Program-made: the position numbers and the translations under genes
Part shown: one piece after another, positions 1 to 5,222 of the stretch
How positions within the stretch are numbered: position 1 is the first letter of the stretch
How the letters are laid out: the number at the start of each line of letters is the position of its first letter
Source: Candidatus Thalassarchaeaceae archaeon
Lineage (GTDB): Archaea > Thermoplasmatota > Poseidoniia > Poseidoniales > Thalassarchaeaceae
Length of the DNA: 5,222 nt
Direction of reading: 5' to 3'
Assembly: GCA_030747475.1 (NCBI GenBank)
Contig: JASLKO010000126.1
Span: 1-5,222, forward strand
Notes under the pieces: generated by a model
Database searches by the model: none
What the model was told of the DNA's origin: nothing
The model's input: only the letters and a program-made list of their open reading frames with translations

Positions 1-94
1 CCACAACAGTTTCCCCGTCAACCTTGACTTTGAGGGTCCAAAGACCGTGTGTCATGGGGTGTTGTGGCCCCATTGAAATCCACATCTCTGCCAT
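1..94 (-). CDS. nuoD: Complex I subunit NuoD (49 kDa-type), N-terminal 31 codons only
   Basis: NuoD forms, with NuoB, the quinone-binding cavity of the proton-pumping NADH dehydrogenase/Fpo-type complex I, on the cytoplasmic side of the membrane. The visible start reads MAEMWISMGPQHPMTHGLW and continues with a KVKVDGE stretch. This matches the family's N-terminal beta-hairpin GPQHPxTHG, whose histidine contacts the quinone headgroup in structurally known complex I. The ATG at 94-92 shares its A with the nuoC stop codon (TAATG). A strong Shine-Dalgarno, GGGAGGGTG (108-100), lies inside the end of nuoC about 7 bases upstream, which supports this start over the in-frame ATGs at 85 and 73. The rest of the gene runs off the window edge. 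It is not fused to NuoC, unlike the nuoCD fusion of E. coli. Confidence 0.93.
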   Translation of the reverse strand, partial: MAEMWISMGPQHPMTHGLWTLKVKVDGETVV

Positions 95-753
95 TACTTC
101 ACCCTCCCAGAATCTTCGGGCTTTCTTCCAAAGCCCTGAGGGTCATCGTACATTTCATTGAAGTCGTGATATCGCAACAAGTGTTGCTTCTGTAGTGGAT
201 GGTAACCCGTGGGTGAGTCATGAGGTAGTAACACTCGACGCATTCCCACGTGGCCATCGAAATTGATGCCAACCAAATCCCAAGTTTCCTTTTCATTCCA
301 ATCTGCACCGACCCAAATATCTGCGACGCTTGGTACGCTTGGTTCCCGGGTTTCAGCGATGGTCATTGAAATTTCAAATTCCAAGGGAGTGTCATTTCCT
401 GAAAGCGAATCAATGTCAACCTTGGTTTCATGAACGCGCTTATTGATAACCTGAGGATTTGTTACCCCGGTTCGCATGAGGTGTACCACCACTTGCCATG
501 ATGCATCAGCATTCTCTGGCCAATGGATTCCAGTGATCATCGAACAGTAGTCGACATTCTTGGATTTCTTTAGCCAAAGGGCGAGTTTGCGCCATTCACT
601 GGCCTTGACATCGATGTGAACGTAAGCGTTCTTTCTGCGTCCACCTGTATGGTGTCGGACTTCGGCTTGAACCGCATCGCCAAAATCGGCGACATCTGCA
701 ACGATGTCTTCGGCTGCAGATTGTACCTGCTTTGCGCTGACTTCCTTTGCCAT
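94..753 (-). CDS. nuoC: Complex I subunit NuoC (30 kDa-type)
   Basis: NuoC is a hydrophilic subunit of the peripheral arm of complex I. It packs against NuoD and binds no cofactor. The 219-residue protein has the family signature at about residues 141-177: PSVADIWVGADWNEKETWDL, then VGINFDGHVGMRRVLLP, the counterpart of the ERE-x-WDxxGI-x-F-x-GHPxxRRIL motif. This is followed by a HPLQK element at 185-189. The length fits a stand-alone NuoC. Residues 1-25 are acidic and variable. The invariant-looking proline of GHP is valine here (residue 169). The ATG at 753 is preceded at six bases by GAGGG, which overlaps the nuoB TGA stop. The gene sits 9 bp after nuoB and overlaps nuoD by one base, consistent with a single mRNA. 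Confidence 0.95.
   Translation of the reverse strand: MAKEVSAKQVQSAAEDIVADVADFGDAVQAEVRHHTGGRRKNAYVHIDVKASEWRKLALWLKKSKNVDYCSMITGIHWPENADASWQVVVHLMRTGVTNPQVINKRVHETKVDIDSLSGNDTPLEFEISMTIAETREPSVPSVADIWVGADWNEKETWDLVGINFDGHVGMRRVLLPHDSPTGYHPLQKQHLLRYHDFNEMYDDPQGFGRKPEDSGRVK
100..108 (-). promoter_or_regulatory. Shine-Dalgarno of nuoD, inside nuoC
   Basis: GGGAGGGTG on the minus strand, ending about 5 to 7 bases before the nuoD ATG. It lies within the last codons of nuoC, and the two genes overlap by one base (TAATG), so nuoD translation is probably coupled to nuoC. Confidence 0.7.
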
Positions 754-759
754 GTGAAT

Positions 760-765
760 CCCTCA
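760..765 (-). promoter_or_regulatory. Shine-Dalgarno of nuoC fused to the nuoB stop codon
   Basis: TGAGGG on the minus strand: TGA is the stop of nuoB, and its last two bases begin the GAGGG ribosome-binding site. Six bases separate it from the nuoC ATG. The same layout occurs at the nuoA/nuoB junction. Confidence 0.7.
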
Positions 766-1356
766 GTCATCTGCGACAATAATCGGTTCGCCGCGGGCTT
801 CCGCCTCTCCACTCGGAACTGCTCCGATGCGGATAATTTTCTCTCGCAACTTCCCAAAGCCATCAATCAGTGCTTCGGGTCGTGGCGGGCATCCTGGAAT
901 GTATACATCAACTGGAATGACGGTGTCAACACCTTCCAGGATGTTGTATGATTGGTAGTATGGTCCACCTGAAATCGCGCATTCGCCCATGGCAATACAC
1001 CATTTTGGTTCTGGCATTTGTTCCCACAATCGGACAATTGGATCTGCGAATTTCTTTGAAATTGGACCATTGACCAACAATACGTCACACTGTCGTGGAC
1101 TACTACGGAAAACTACTCCAAAACTCTCCGCATCAAAACGTGGCGCACCTGCGGCGGCCATTTCAAGAGCACAGCACTTGATTCCCAAATGCAGAGGGAA
1201 CAATGATTTGCGTTGCGCCCAATTGAGGAACCGACCACCAAGAACACCGATGAAATCCTTCATCCGCGATGCTTCGAGTGCCTTGTCATTCAGATCCCCG
1301 ATCATATCGAGAAGGCCTCGACTGCTGAATGCGGTGTAATTCTGCCCTTCATCCAT
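763..1356 (-). CDS. nuoB: Complex I subunit NuoB (PSST-type, carries Fe-S cluster N2)
   Basis: NuoB holds the terminal [4Fe-4S] cluster N2, which passes electrons to quinone at the NuoB/NuoD interface. The 197-residue protein has the four expected ligands: adjacent cysteines C61 and C62 (GIKCCALEM), C126 (MGECAISGG) and C156 (YIPGCPPRPE). The surrounding sequence is characteristic of the family, including the APRFDAE segment, the DVLLVNGP segment and the C-terminal PPRPEALIDG. It has no membrane segment. The ATG at 1356 follows GAGGG by six bases. The N-terminal 30 residues before the conserved core are slightly acidic and presumably variable. It lies 9 bp from both nuoA and nuoC. Related [NiFe]-hydrogenase small subunits and membrane-bound hydrogenase subunits share this fold, but the nuoA and nuoC neighbours settle the assignment to complex I. 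Confidence 0.97.
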   Translation of the reverse strand: MDEGQNYTAFSSRGLLDMIGDLNDKALEASRMKDFIGVLGGRFLNWAQRKSLFPLHLGIKCCALEMAAAGAPRFDAESFGVVFRSSPRQCDVLLVNGPISKKFADPIVRLWEQMPEPKWCIAMGECAISGGPYYQSYNILEGVDTVIPVDVYIPGCPPRPEALIDGFGKLREKIIRIGAVPSGEAEARGEPIIVADD

Positions 1357-1362
1357 TGCAAT

Positions 1363-1368
1363 CCCTCA
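1363..1368 (-). promoter_or_regulatory. Shine-Dalgarno of nuoB fused to the nuoA stop codon
   Basis: TGAGGG on the minus strand, with TGA the stop of nuoA and GAGGG the ribosome-binding site. Six bases separate it from the nuoB ATG. The 15-base junction TGAGGGATTGCAATG matches the nuoB/nuoC junction at 12 positions. Confidence 0.7.
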
Positions 1369-1836
1369 GATGTAAATTCGACCTCTCTTTCGGAACACAT
1401 ACCATACACCCAGTCCCATCAATCCAAGGAACACCATGAGGGTGACCAAGGAACCTGTGGCAGCTTCAATGCTACCAGCTGCACCAGGTGTTGCGGTGTG
1501 GTCTGCATTCATGGCGACTACGCCTCCAAATGCAAGGAACATGAATGCAATATCAAACACAAGGAAAATGATGGCATACCAATAATATTGGAAATGGAAG
1601 TCAATCATCGCGTCCCCTACTGGGTCGGCTCCACATTCATAGGTACTCAAACGGCGAACGTACAATGATTGGTCTGATTCATACCCCTTGAGAAGAAAAC
1701 TGCGAAGTTTTGTGGGGTCATTGGGGTCTGGCATGGGTCGCAAAAATCTCGAAAGTAGGAAGCCACCCATTGGAAACCCGATACCAACGAGGGTCATCAG
1801 AGCAAGGGAGAGATATGCTGCCGACACAGAGGACAT
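1366..1836 (-). CDS. nuoA: Complex I subunit NuoA (ND3-type), lacking the FDxE glutamate
   Basis: NuoA is a three-helix membrane subunit next to the quinone channel of complex I. The 156 residues give helices at about 7-30, 83-106 and 128-147. The family signature is clear: STYECGADPVGDA at 64-76, with C68 equivalent to the cysteine of the mobile TM1-TM2 loop of ND3, then FHFQYYWYAIIFLVFD at 80-95. The usual FDxE motif reads FDIA: D95 is present, but the glutamate two residues on is A97, and the PW-type motif after it is also absent. The protein is longer than typical NuoA/ND3 (about 115-150), with extended loops at about 33-63 and 107-127. The ATG at 1836 follows GAGG (1847-1844) by seven bases. 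It is the first gene of the visible nuo operon. Confidence 0.93.
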   Translation of the reverse strand: MSSVSAAYLSLALMTLVGIGFPMGGFLLSRFLRPMPDPNDPTKLRSFLLKGYESDQSLYVRRLSTYECGADPVGDAMIDFHFQYYWYAIIFLVFDIAFMFLAFGGVVAMNADHTATPGAAGSIEAATGSLVTLMVFLGLMGLGVWYVFRKRGRIYI

Positions 1837-1843
1837 TGCGAAG

Positions 1844-1848
1844 CCTCA
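1844..1848 (-). promoter_or_regulatory. Shine-Dalgarno of nuoA
   Basis: TGAGG on the minus strand, seven bases before the nuoA ATG and directly after a 7-bp hairpin. It has the same spacing from TGA to ATG as the nuoB and nuoC starts. An out-of-frame ATG overlaps it at 1849. Confidence 0.6.
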
Positions 1849-1849
1849 T

Positions 1850-1866
1850 GGAACCCGTAGGGTTCC
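1850..1866 (-). repeat. Perfect 7-bp inverted repeat in the nuoA leader
   Basis: GGAACCC TAC GGGTTCC on the minus strand forms a perfect 7-bp stem with a 3-base loop, ending one base before the TGAGG of nuoA. No T-run follows it, so it does not look like a terminator. It could be an mRNA leader hairpin, a processing site or an operator; the sequence does not say which. Confidence 0.6.
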
Positions 1867-1890
1867 TTGAGCCGCTCGAATCGAAGGGGC

Positions 1891-1904
1891 ATCATAAGTA
1901 TATC
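1891..1904 (-). promoter_or_regulatory. Weak archaeal TATA-like element upstream of nuoA
   Basis: The minus strand reads GATATACTTATGAT, the only AT-rich stretch in the 96-bp gap. An archaeal TATA box is usually about 25 bases before the transcript start. That would place the start near 1870 and give a leader of roughly 35 bases holding the hairpin and the Shine-Dalgarno. The match to a TTTATATA-type box is partial and no clear purine-rich BRE precedes it. Confidence 0.35.
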
Positions 1905-1932
1905 CGGCAAGCAGCAGGCTTAGAGTCACGAC

Positions 1933-4629
1933 TCAAACAAGAATGCTACGCCTTCGATTGAGTAAAATCTGAATAATTGCAAAAAGGGAAATGCCGCCAA
2001 AACCGACCCAAAGAGCAGTATCTACCCACTCCGGAGTCTTTTCTGGTGAGGACTTGACTGTGAGATCAAGTGGTTGAGCACAGACCTCGCAACTCTCAGG
2101 TGTGACTTTGAGTGTGAATTCAAATTCGTCAGTCGATGCAGACGGGTTGGCCGGAGGTTTTGCTCGAACGAGGACCATCGTCGATTCACCGGGTTGCAGA
2201 ATCAAATCTGTTTGTTGAATGTCCACTGACCAACCTCTCAGACCTTCAGTCGAAGAAATTTCAATTTGCTCTTCGATGTTCCCAGTATTCGTAATTTGAA
2301 CCAAGAAGTCAGCAAAGTCTGGGTGTGTGGTATTCTTGATTGCACCCTCAGGGACAATGACTTCCAAACTGTGAACAGTAGCAATTGAAATCACCACATC
2401 GACACAGGATGGAGTGGCTGTATTTCGCATCGATGCCGCGCAGACTTGAATCACACCAGCCTCACCATTGAGGCTCTGATCGTTGCCCATGACACTGAAG
2501 GTCAAATTGGCGTAGTAAATTTGAGAATCATCTGAAATTTCGAAGGGCGTGGTTCCAATGCCAATTTCTATTCCATTCACTCGCAGACTTGTTGAAATGA
2601 CTGAATCCATACCTTGTGTGGTAAACAATGCTGATTCAATGTAAGGTGATGTTCCGACGTCACTCAACATCATTGACATGGTAAATTGGCCACCAGGAGG
2701 GAGGGTGACACTCATTGAATCAGGTGCACCTTGAGGTTCAGCCAAAATCAACTGCATCATGTAATCATAATTTGAGACCCGTGCAGTGACTGTCTTTGTG
2801 TACTCATTGGATGGAGATGATACAATGTTTACCTTCATTTGAACTTGGAGGTAATCCCCCTCATCCTCACTTTGGATCTGTATGCGAAGATACACCATTT
2901 CTGATGCACCAGCAGCTAGGGAAATTTGTGTCACCTGATTGCCTGCTGCATCTACGTATATCGTATTCCAAGATGGTGTTGAACAGGAGCTCCCCGGTTG
3001 GTTTGGGTCGCAGGCACGAAGTCGGAATGAATCCTGCACGTTGCCCTTGTTGTAAACGGTTAGAGGGAAGTCAATTGTTTGGTCACTGCGTCCAGTTTGA
3101 TCCACAGATAGTACCGTACCATCGACTTCATGGCGTTCAGCAACAGAGACTTCCAATTGATCCGTGATTTCTATCGATGAATCACCATTGCTATTGACTG
3201 TGAATGTAATTGTAACAGTGTCATCTGCCAATGCATCAAGTGGTACAAAAATGTCAACATTTAGGACGCTCTGATGATCCTGTTGAGGTTCATGTTTACC
3301 AAGAAGATTGACGGAGTTGGATTCCAGCGTGACTGCCCAACCAGTGGGCATAGGTGTGTGCCCAATACTGAACATATCCGCCCCATTCCCATGATTGGTC
3401 ACAGTCAGTTGAGTTGATTGTGACGTACCTGGTTGAACATTATTCATATAATTGGAGGCCAAGGAGGCAGTGCCCGCATATGATTGGCCTACGGTGACGG
3501 TTAGAATTGCATAACAGCGTTCACTGTTTCCATCTTGCCCACGAACCCTAATTTCAGTTGATGTGTCAGCGGGCATGCTGTCATCAGGTGTGACATCAAA
3601 CGATATCGTAGTTTGTCCATTCCCATCATCGTATGGCAGAAGGGCCGTACTTTGATCGGGTGTGACCCAATTGGCTTTTGCACCAGATTTACCGAAAGTG
3701 ACTTGCCAATCACTGTTCCCTGCATTGGTGAGTATCAAATTACCAGATTGTGAAGCACCGGGTGAGATTGTCATCGATGTTGGAGAGACCGAGGCTTCAC
3801 ATTCGCGAAGTTCAGGAATATTGAGTGTTACCGATAGATTGTCCTGTGCTGCATCAGTGCCCGGCGGAGGCGCTGGGGCTGTGACGGTGGCCCTGGTGAT
3901 GAAGCAATGCGAACCCGCTTCGGTTTGTTCACCATCTGGGACCTGAACTGTGACGGTAACAGTCTCTTCATCATCCGAATTTAGCTGAACTTGAGCTGGA
4001 TCAACTTCAGCTGAAAGACCATCTGAACGACAACTGGAATCAGAGTCCATTTCAATCGAAATTGTTTCTTGGGTTTGGCCGGTATTTTTCACCGTAATCT
4101 CCCATTCAACCTCAGCTGCACCATTGTTGTAATTCTTGGTGGCTGAACTGGTTGAAAGTTCGACGCCCTGTGCGGCGTTTCCTGATCCTTCACCTTGAGT
4201 GGTGGTCACAGTGACATCCGCTTGGGCGGGCGCACCAGGTGTCCCAGGTTCAGCTGGAGAGGCTGTTGCTGTGACTGTGGTATCACATTCCTCAGCATTT
4301 TGTTCACCGGAATCTTCAGTGACGTTGACTGTCAATGTCACCTGCTCCGCAGAATTGGGCGTAATTGTAGCCGATACCTGCTCTATTGTACTGGTGTAAC
4401 CCTGACACCCACCCGCTTCTTGACTGGTCGCCAATTGGACTGTAATGTCCTCATCACCTGTATTTCGAACGGTGATCGTATACTCTGCAGGTTCTCCAGG
4501 AGAGGCTTCCTTAGAGGAAGAATCCGATGACAGTGATACGGAGGCTTCAGCCGCAGCATATGGGCTCAATATGACGAGCAAAAGCAATGCAACGACGCTA
4601 AGGGAGCGGCCGCGCGCGGGTGTGCGCAT
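1933..4629 (-). CDS. Large secreted surface protein with tandem beta-sandwich (CARDB/Ig-like) modules and C-terminal membrane anchor
   Basis: I recognise no specific gene. Numbering from the ATG at 4629 (898 aa), there is a signal peptide: basic RTPARGR, hydrophobic core about 10-25, likely cleavage after AAA at 27 or AEA at 29. About seven beta-rich modules follow: 29-141, 156-271, 275-381, 386-497, 501-618, 621-751 and 753-859. Most repeat a V-x-N-x-G turn (N56, N182, N302, N412, N527, N781), typical of CARDB, NEW3 or DUF11-like folds. A helix at about 871-890 plus an RRR tail anchors it, leaving the bulk outside. The 12 cysteines fall in pairs within modules. Four N-glycosylation sequons are present (N102, N264, N708, N766). 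It is rich in Asp, Glu, Ser and Thr. No catalytic motif is visible, so a structural, adhesion or S-layer-associated role is inferred. The start is uncertain: in-frame TTG at 4656 and CTG at 4680 are alternatives, and only the CTG has a good Shine-Dalgarno. Confidence 0.88.
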   Translation of the reverse strand: MRTPARGRSLSVVALLLLVILSPYAAAEASVSLSSDSSSKEASPGEPAEYTITVRNTGDEDITVQLATSQEAGGCQGYTSTIEQVSATITPNSAEQVTLTVNVTEDSGEQNAEECDTTVTATASPAEPGTPGAPAQADVTVTTTQGEGSGNAAQGVELSTSSATKNYNNGAAEVEWEITVKNTGQTQETISIEMDSDSSCRSDGLSAEVDPAQVQLNSDDEETVTVTVQVPDGEQTEAGSHCFITRATVTAPAPPPGTDAAQDNLSVTLNIPELRECEASVSPTSMTISPGASQSGNLILTNAGNSDWQVTFGKSGAKANWVTPDQSTALLPYDDGNGQTTISFDVTPDDSMPADTSTEIRVRGQDGNSERCYAILTVTVGQSYAGTASLASNYMNNVQPGTSQSTQLTVTNHGNGADMFSIGHTPMPTGWAVTLESNSVNLLGKHEPQQDHQSVLNVDIFVPLDALADDTVTITFTVNSNGDSSIEITDQLEVSVAERHEVDGTVLSVDQTGRSDQTIDFPLTVYNKGNVQDSFRLRACDPNQPGSSCSTPSWNTIYVDAAGNQVTQISLAAGASEMVYLRIQIQSEDEGDYLQVQMKVNIVSSPSNEYTKTVTARVSNYDYMMQLILAEPQGAPDSMSVTLPPGGQFTMSMMLSDVGTSPYIESALFTTQGMDSVISTSLRVNGIEIGIGTTPFEISDDSQIYYANLTFSVMGNDQSLNGEAGVIQVCAASMRNTATPSCVDVVISIATVHSLEVIVPEGAIKNTTHPDFADFLVQITNTGNIEEQIEISSTEGLRGWSVDIQQTDLILQPGESTMVLVRAKPPANPSASTDEFEFTLKVTPESCEVCAQPLDLTVKSSPEKTPEWVDTALWVGFGGISLFAIIQILLNRRRSILV

Positions 4630-4655
4630 GAGGGGGCGACTGGCAGACCCCCTCA
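4629..4655 (-). repeat. 8-bp GC-rich hairpin abutting the start of the surface-protein gene
   Basis: On the minus strand TGAGGGGG (4655-4648) pairs perfectly with CCCCCTCA (4636-4629) across an 11-base loop. The distal arm takes in the A of the candidate ATG start. If the mRNA covers this region the hairpin would hinder initiation at the ATG. No T-run follows, so a terminator is unlikely. Confidence 0.6.
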
Positions 4656-4676
4656 AAAGGGCGTCTGCTTGATGGT

Positions 4677-5222
4677 TCAGGAACTCACCTCCACAACAAA
4701 GGTCTCAATCGAAGCCTCACAATTGCGGCAATTCGTCAATGAAGATGCACTGCAAGGGTGACTCGCTTCGTGGTATCGCGCGCCACATGATGGGCATGCG
4801 CGGCGAGCACCTACAATTGGATTATGACACCCCCAACAAACAATTTTTTGCGCTTCTTTCTGCACGACTTGGGATGGAACCTGAGGTGGGAATGCTGTAG
4901 CAGGAGGGGGGGCCAAATTCGATTTAGGAGCAATATCATTTTCTCTTAGCCGAATGATGAGTACGCCGGCAATAACCAAGCCGATCACGATGAAAGTTAA
5001 CAAACCAACCAGAGCGATTGTCGTTCCAATTCCCCCCTCTGCTTTCTTTGTCGGGTCCGCAGCAACATCCAGTGATATCGAATATGTCGAACCCGCGATA
5101 TTGGAATCTTCAAAACTCAATTCTATGCTATCTTCACCCGATGAATCGGGTGTGATTTGGAGGCGTATGCTTTGGGATTCTTGAATCGCTAAATTCAGGA
5201 CTGCAGTATCTACAAATTCAAC
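4677..5222 (-). CDS. Membrane protein with cytoplasmic RING/PHD-like zinc finger, N-terminus outside window
   Basis: The frame is open from the window edge, so the gene starts beyond 5222; the TTG at 5120 is internal. Numbering the 181 visible residues from the edge, 1-55 is the end of a beta-rich Ser/Asp-containing domain, probably extracytoplasmic and CARDB-like. Residues 65-91 are a membrane helix, followed by RLREND and a proline-rich linker at 105-117. Residues 129-168 hold a zinc-binding pattern: CWGC (129, 132), CPSC (143, 146), YHEASHPC (H151, H155, C157) and CRNC (165, 168). The C-x2-C-x10-C-x2-C-x4-H-x5-C-x7-C-x2-C order (C4HC3) resembles prokaryotic RING/PHD-type treble clefs; plain double zinc ribbons are the alternative. 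The expected third-position Cys after YH is S154, with H155 or C157 as likely substitutes. Function is unknown. It lies directly upstream of the large surface protein and is probably cotranscribed with it. Confidence 0.85.
   Translation of the reverse strand, partial: VEFVDTAVLNLAIQESQSIRLQITPDSSGEDSIELSFEDSNIAGSTYSISLDVAADPTKKAEGGIGTTIALVGLLTFIVIGLVIAGVLIIRLRENDIAPKSNLAPPPATAFPPQVPSQVVQKEAQKIVCWGCHNPIVGARRACPSCGARYHEASHPCSASSLTNCRNCEASIETFVVEVSS
4685..4692 (-). promoter_or_regulatory. Perfect Shine-Dalgarno at the end of the zinc-finger gene
   Basis: GGAGGTGA on the minus strand matches, over all eight bases, the complement of the usual prokaryotic 16S 3' end. It is also coding sequence for the last Val-Glu-Val-Ser of the upstream protein. 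No ATG, GTG or TTG lies at usable distance; the only candidate is CTG at 4680-4678, in frame with the downstream surface protein and overlapping the upstream stop as CTGA. Confidence 0.5.

Noticed and set aside
616..951. Plus-strand open frame of 111 codons
   Set aside because: It is antisense to the well-supported nuoB and nuoC genes, with no recognisable domain. The other plus-strand frames, such as 1213-1668 and 2796-3167, are rejected for the same reason.
1837..1932. Possible tRNA in the gap (TTCGATTC and TTCGAGC strings resembling a T-loop)
   Set aside because: No 5-bp T-stem closes around these strings, and no acceptor or anticodon arm can be folded on either strand.
1923..1934. GAGTC-GT-GACTC inverted repeat at the end of the surface-protein gene as a terminator
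   Set aside because: The stem is only 5 bp with a 2-base loop and no T-run follows; archaeal termination needs mainly a T-rich tract, which is absent.
1933..4656. A mobile element, CRISPR array or toxin system within the large surface gene
   Set aside because: No direct DNA repeats, terminal repeats or transposase-like motifs were seen; the repetition is only at the protein fold level.
4677..5120. A complete 147-residue protein starting at the TTG at 5120
   Set aside because: The frame stays open to the window edge with the same beta-rich composition, and no Shine-Dalgarno precedes the TTG, so the gene is truncated by the window.

Overview
The window looks archaeal, most likely a marine planktonic euryarchaeon of the Marine Group II (Poseidoniales) type. 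That assignment is an inference. It rests on an nuoABCD-type complex I operon with separate nuoC and nuoD, strong GGAGG-type Shine-Dalgarno sites, and adjacent large acidic surface proteins built from CARDB/Ig-like modules. There is no taxonomic marker such as 16S rRNA. All genes lie on the minus strand, so transcription runs from high to low coordinates.

Layout in transcription order. (1) 5222-4677: the C-terminal 181 residues of a membrane protein with the end of a beta-rich domain, one membrane helix, a proline-rich linker and a Cys/His zinc-binding domain that resembles RING/PHD fingers. Its 5' end lies outside the window. (2) 4629-1933: an 898-residue secreted protein with a signal peptide, about seven tandem beta-sandwich modules and a C-terminal membrane anchor. 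Its start is uncertain: a strong Shine-Dalgarno site points to a CTG codon at 4680, while the first ATG is at 4629. (3) A 96-bp intergenic gap (1932-1837) with a weak TATA-like element and a perfect 7-bp hairpin. (4) nuoA (1836-1366), nuoB (1356-763), nuoC (753-94) and the first 31 codons of nuoD (94-1), tightly packed with 9-bp gaps and a 1-base overlap.

The nuo genes encode the start of the quinone-reducing arm of a respiratory complex I: NuoA is a membrane subunit at the quinone channel, NuoB carries the terminal [4Fe-4S] cluster N2, and NuoC and NuoD form the connecting hydrophilic arm. The two surface genes upstream are probably a separate unit, since their products share no visible function with complex I. 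Points worth a second look are a NuoA lacking the usual FDxE glutamate, the zinc-finger membrane protein, the CTG start candidate, the one-disulfide-per-domain pattern of the large surface protein, and stop codons fused to Shine-Dalgarno sites within the nuo operon. No mobile element, CRISPR array, tRNA or rRNA was seen.
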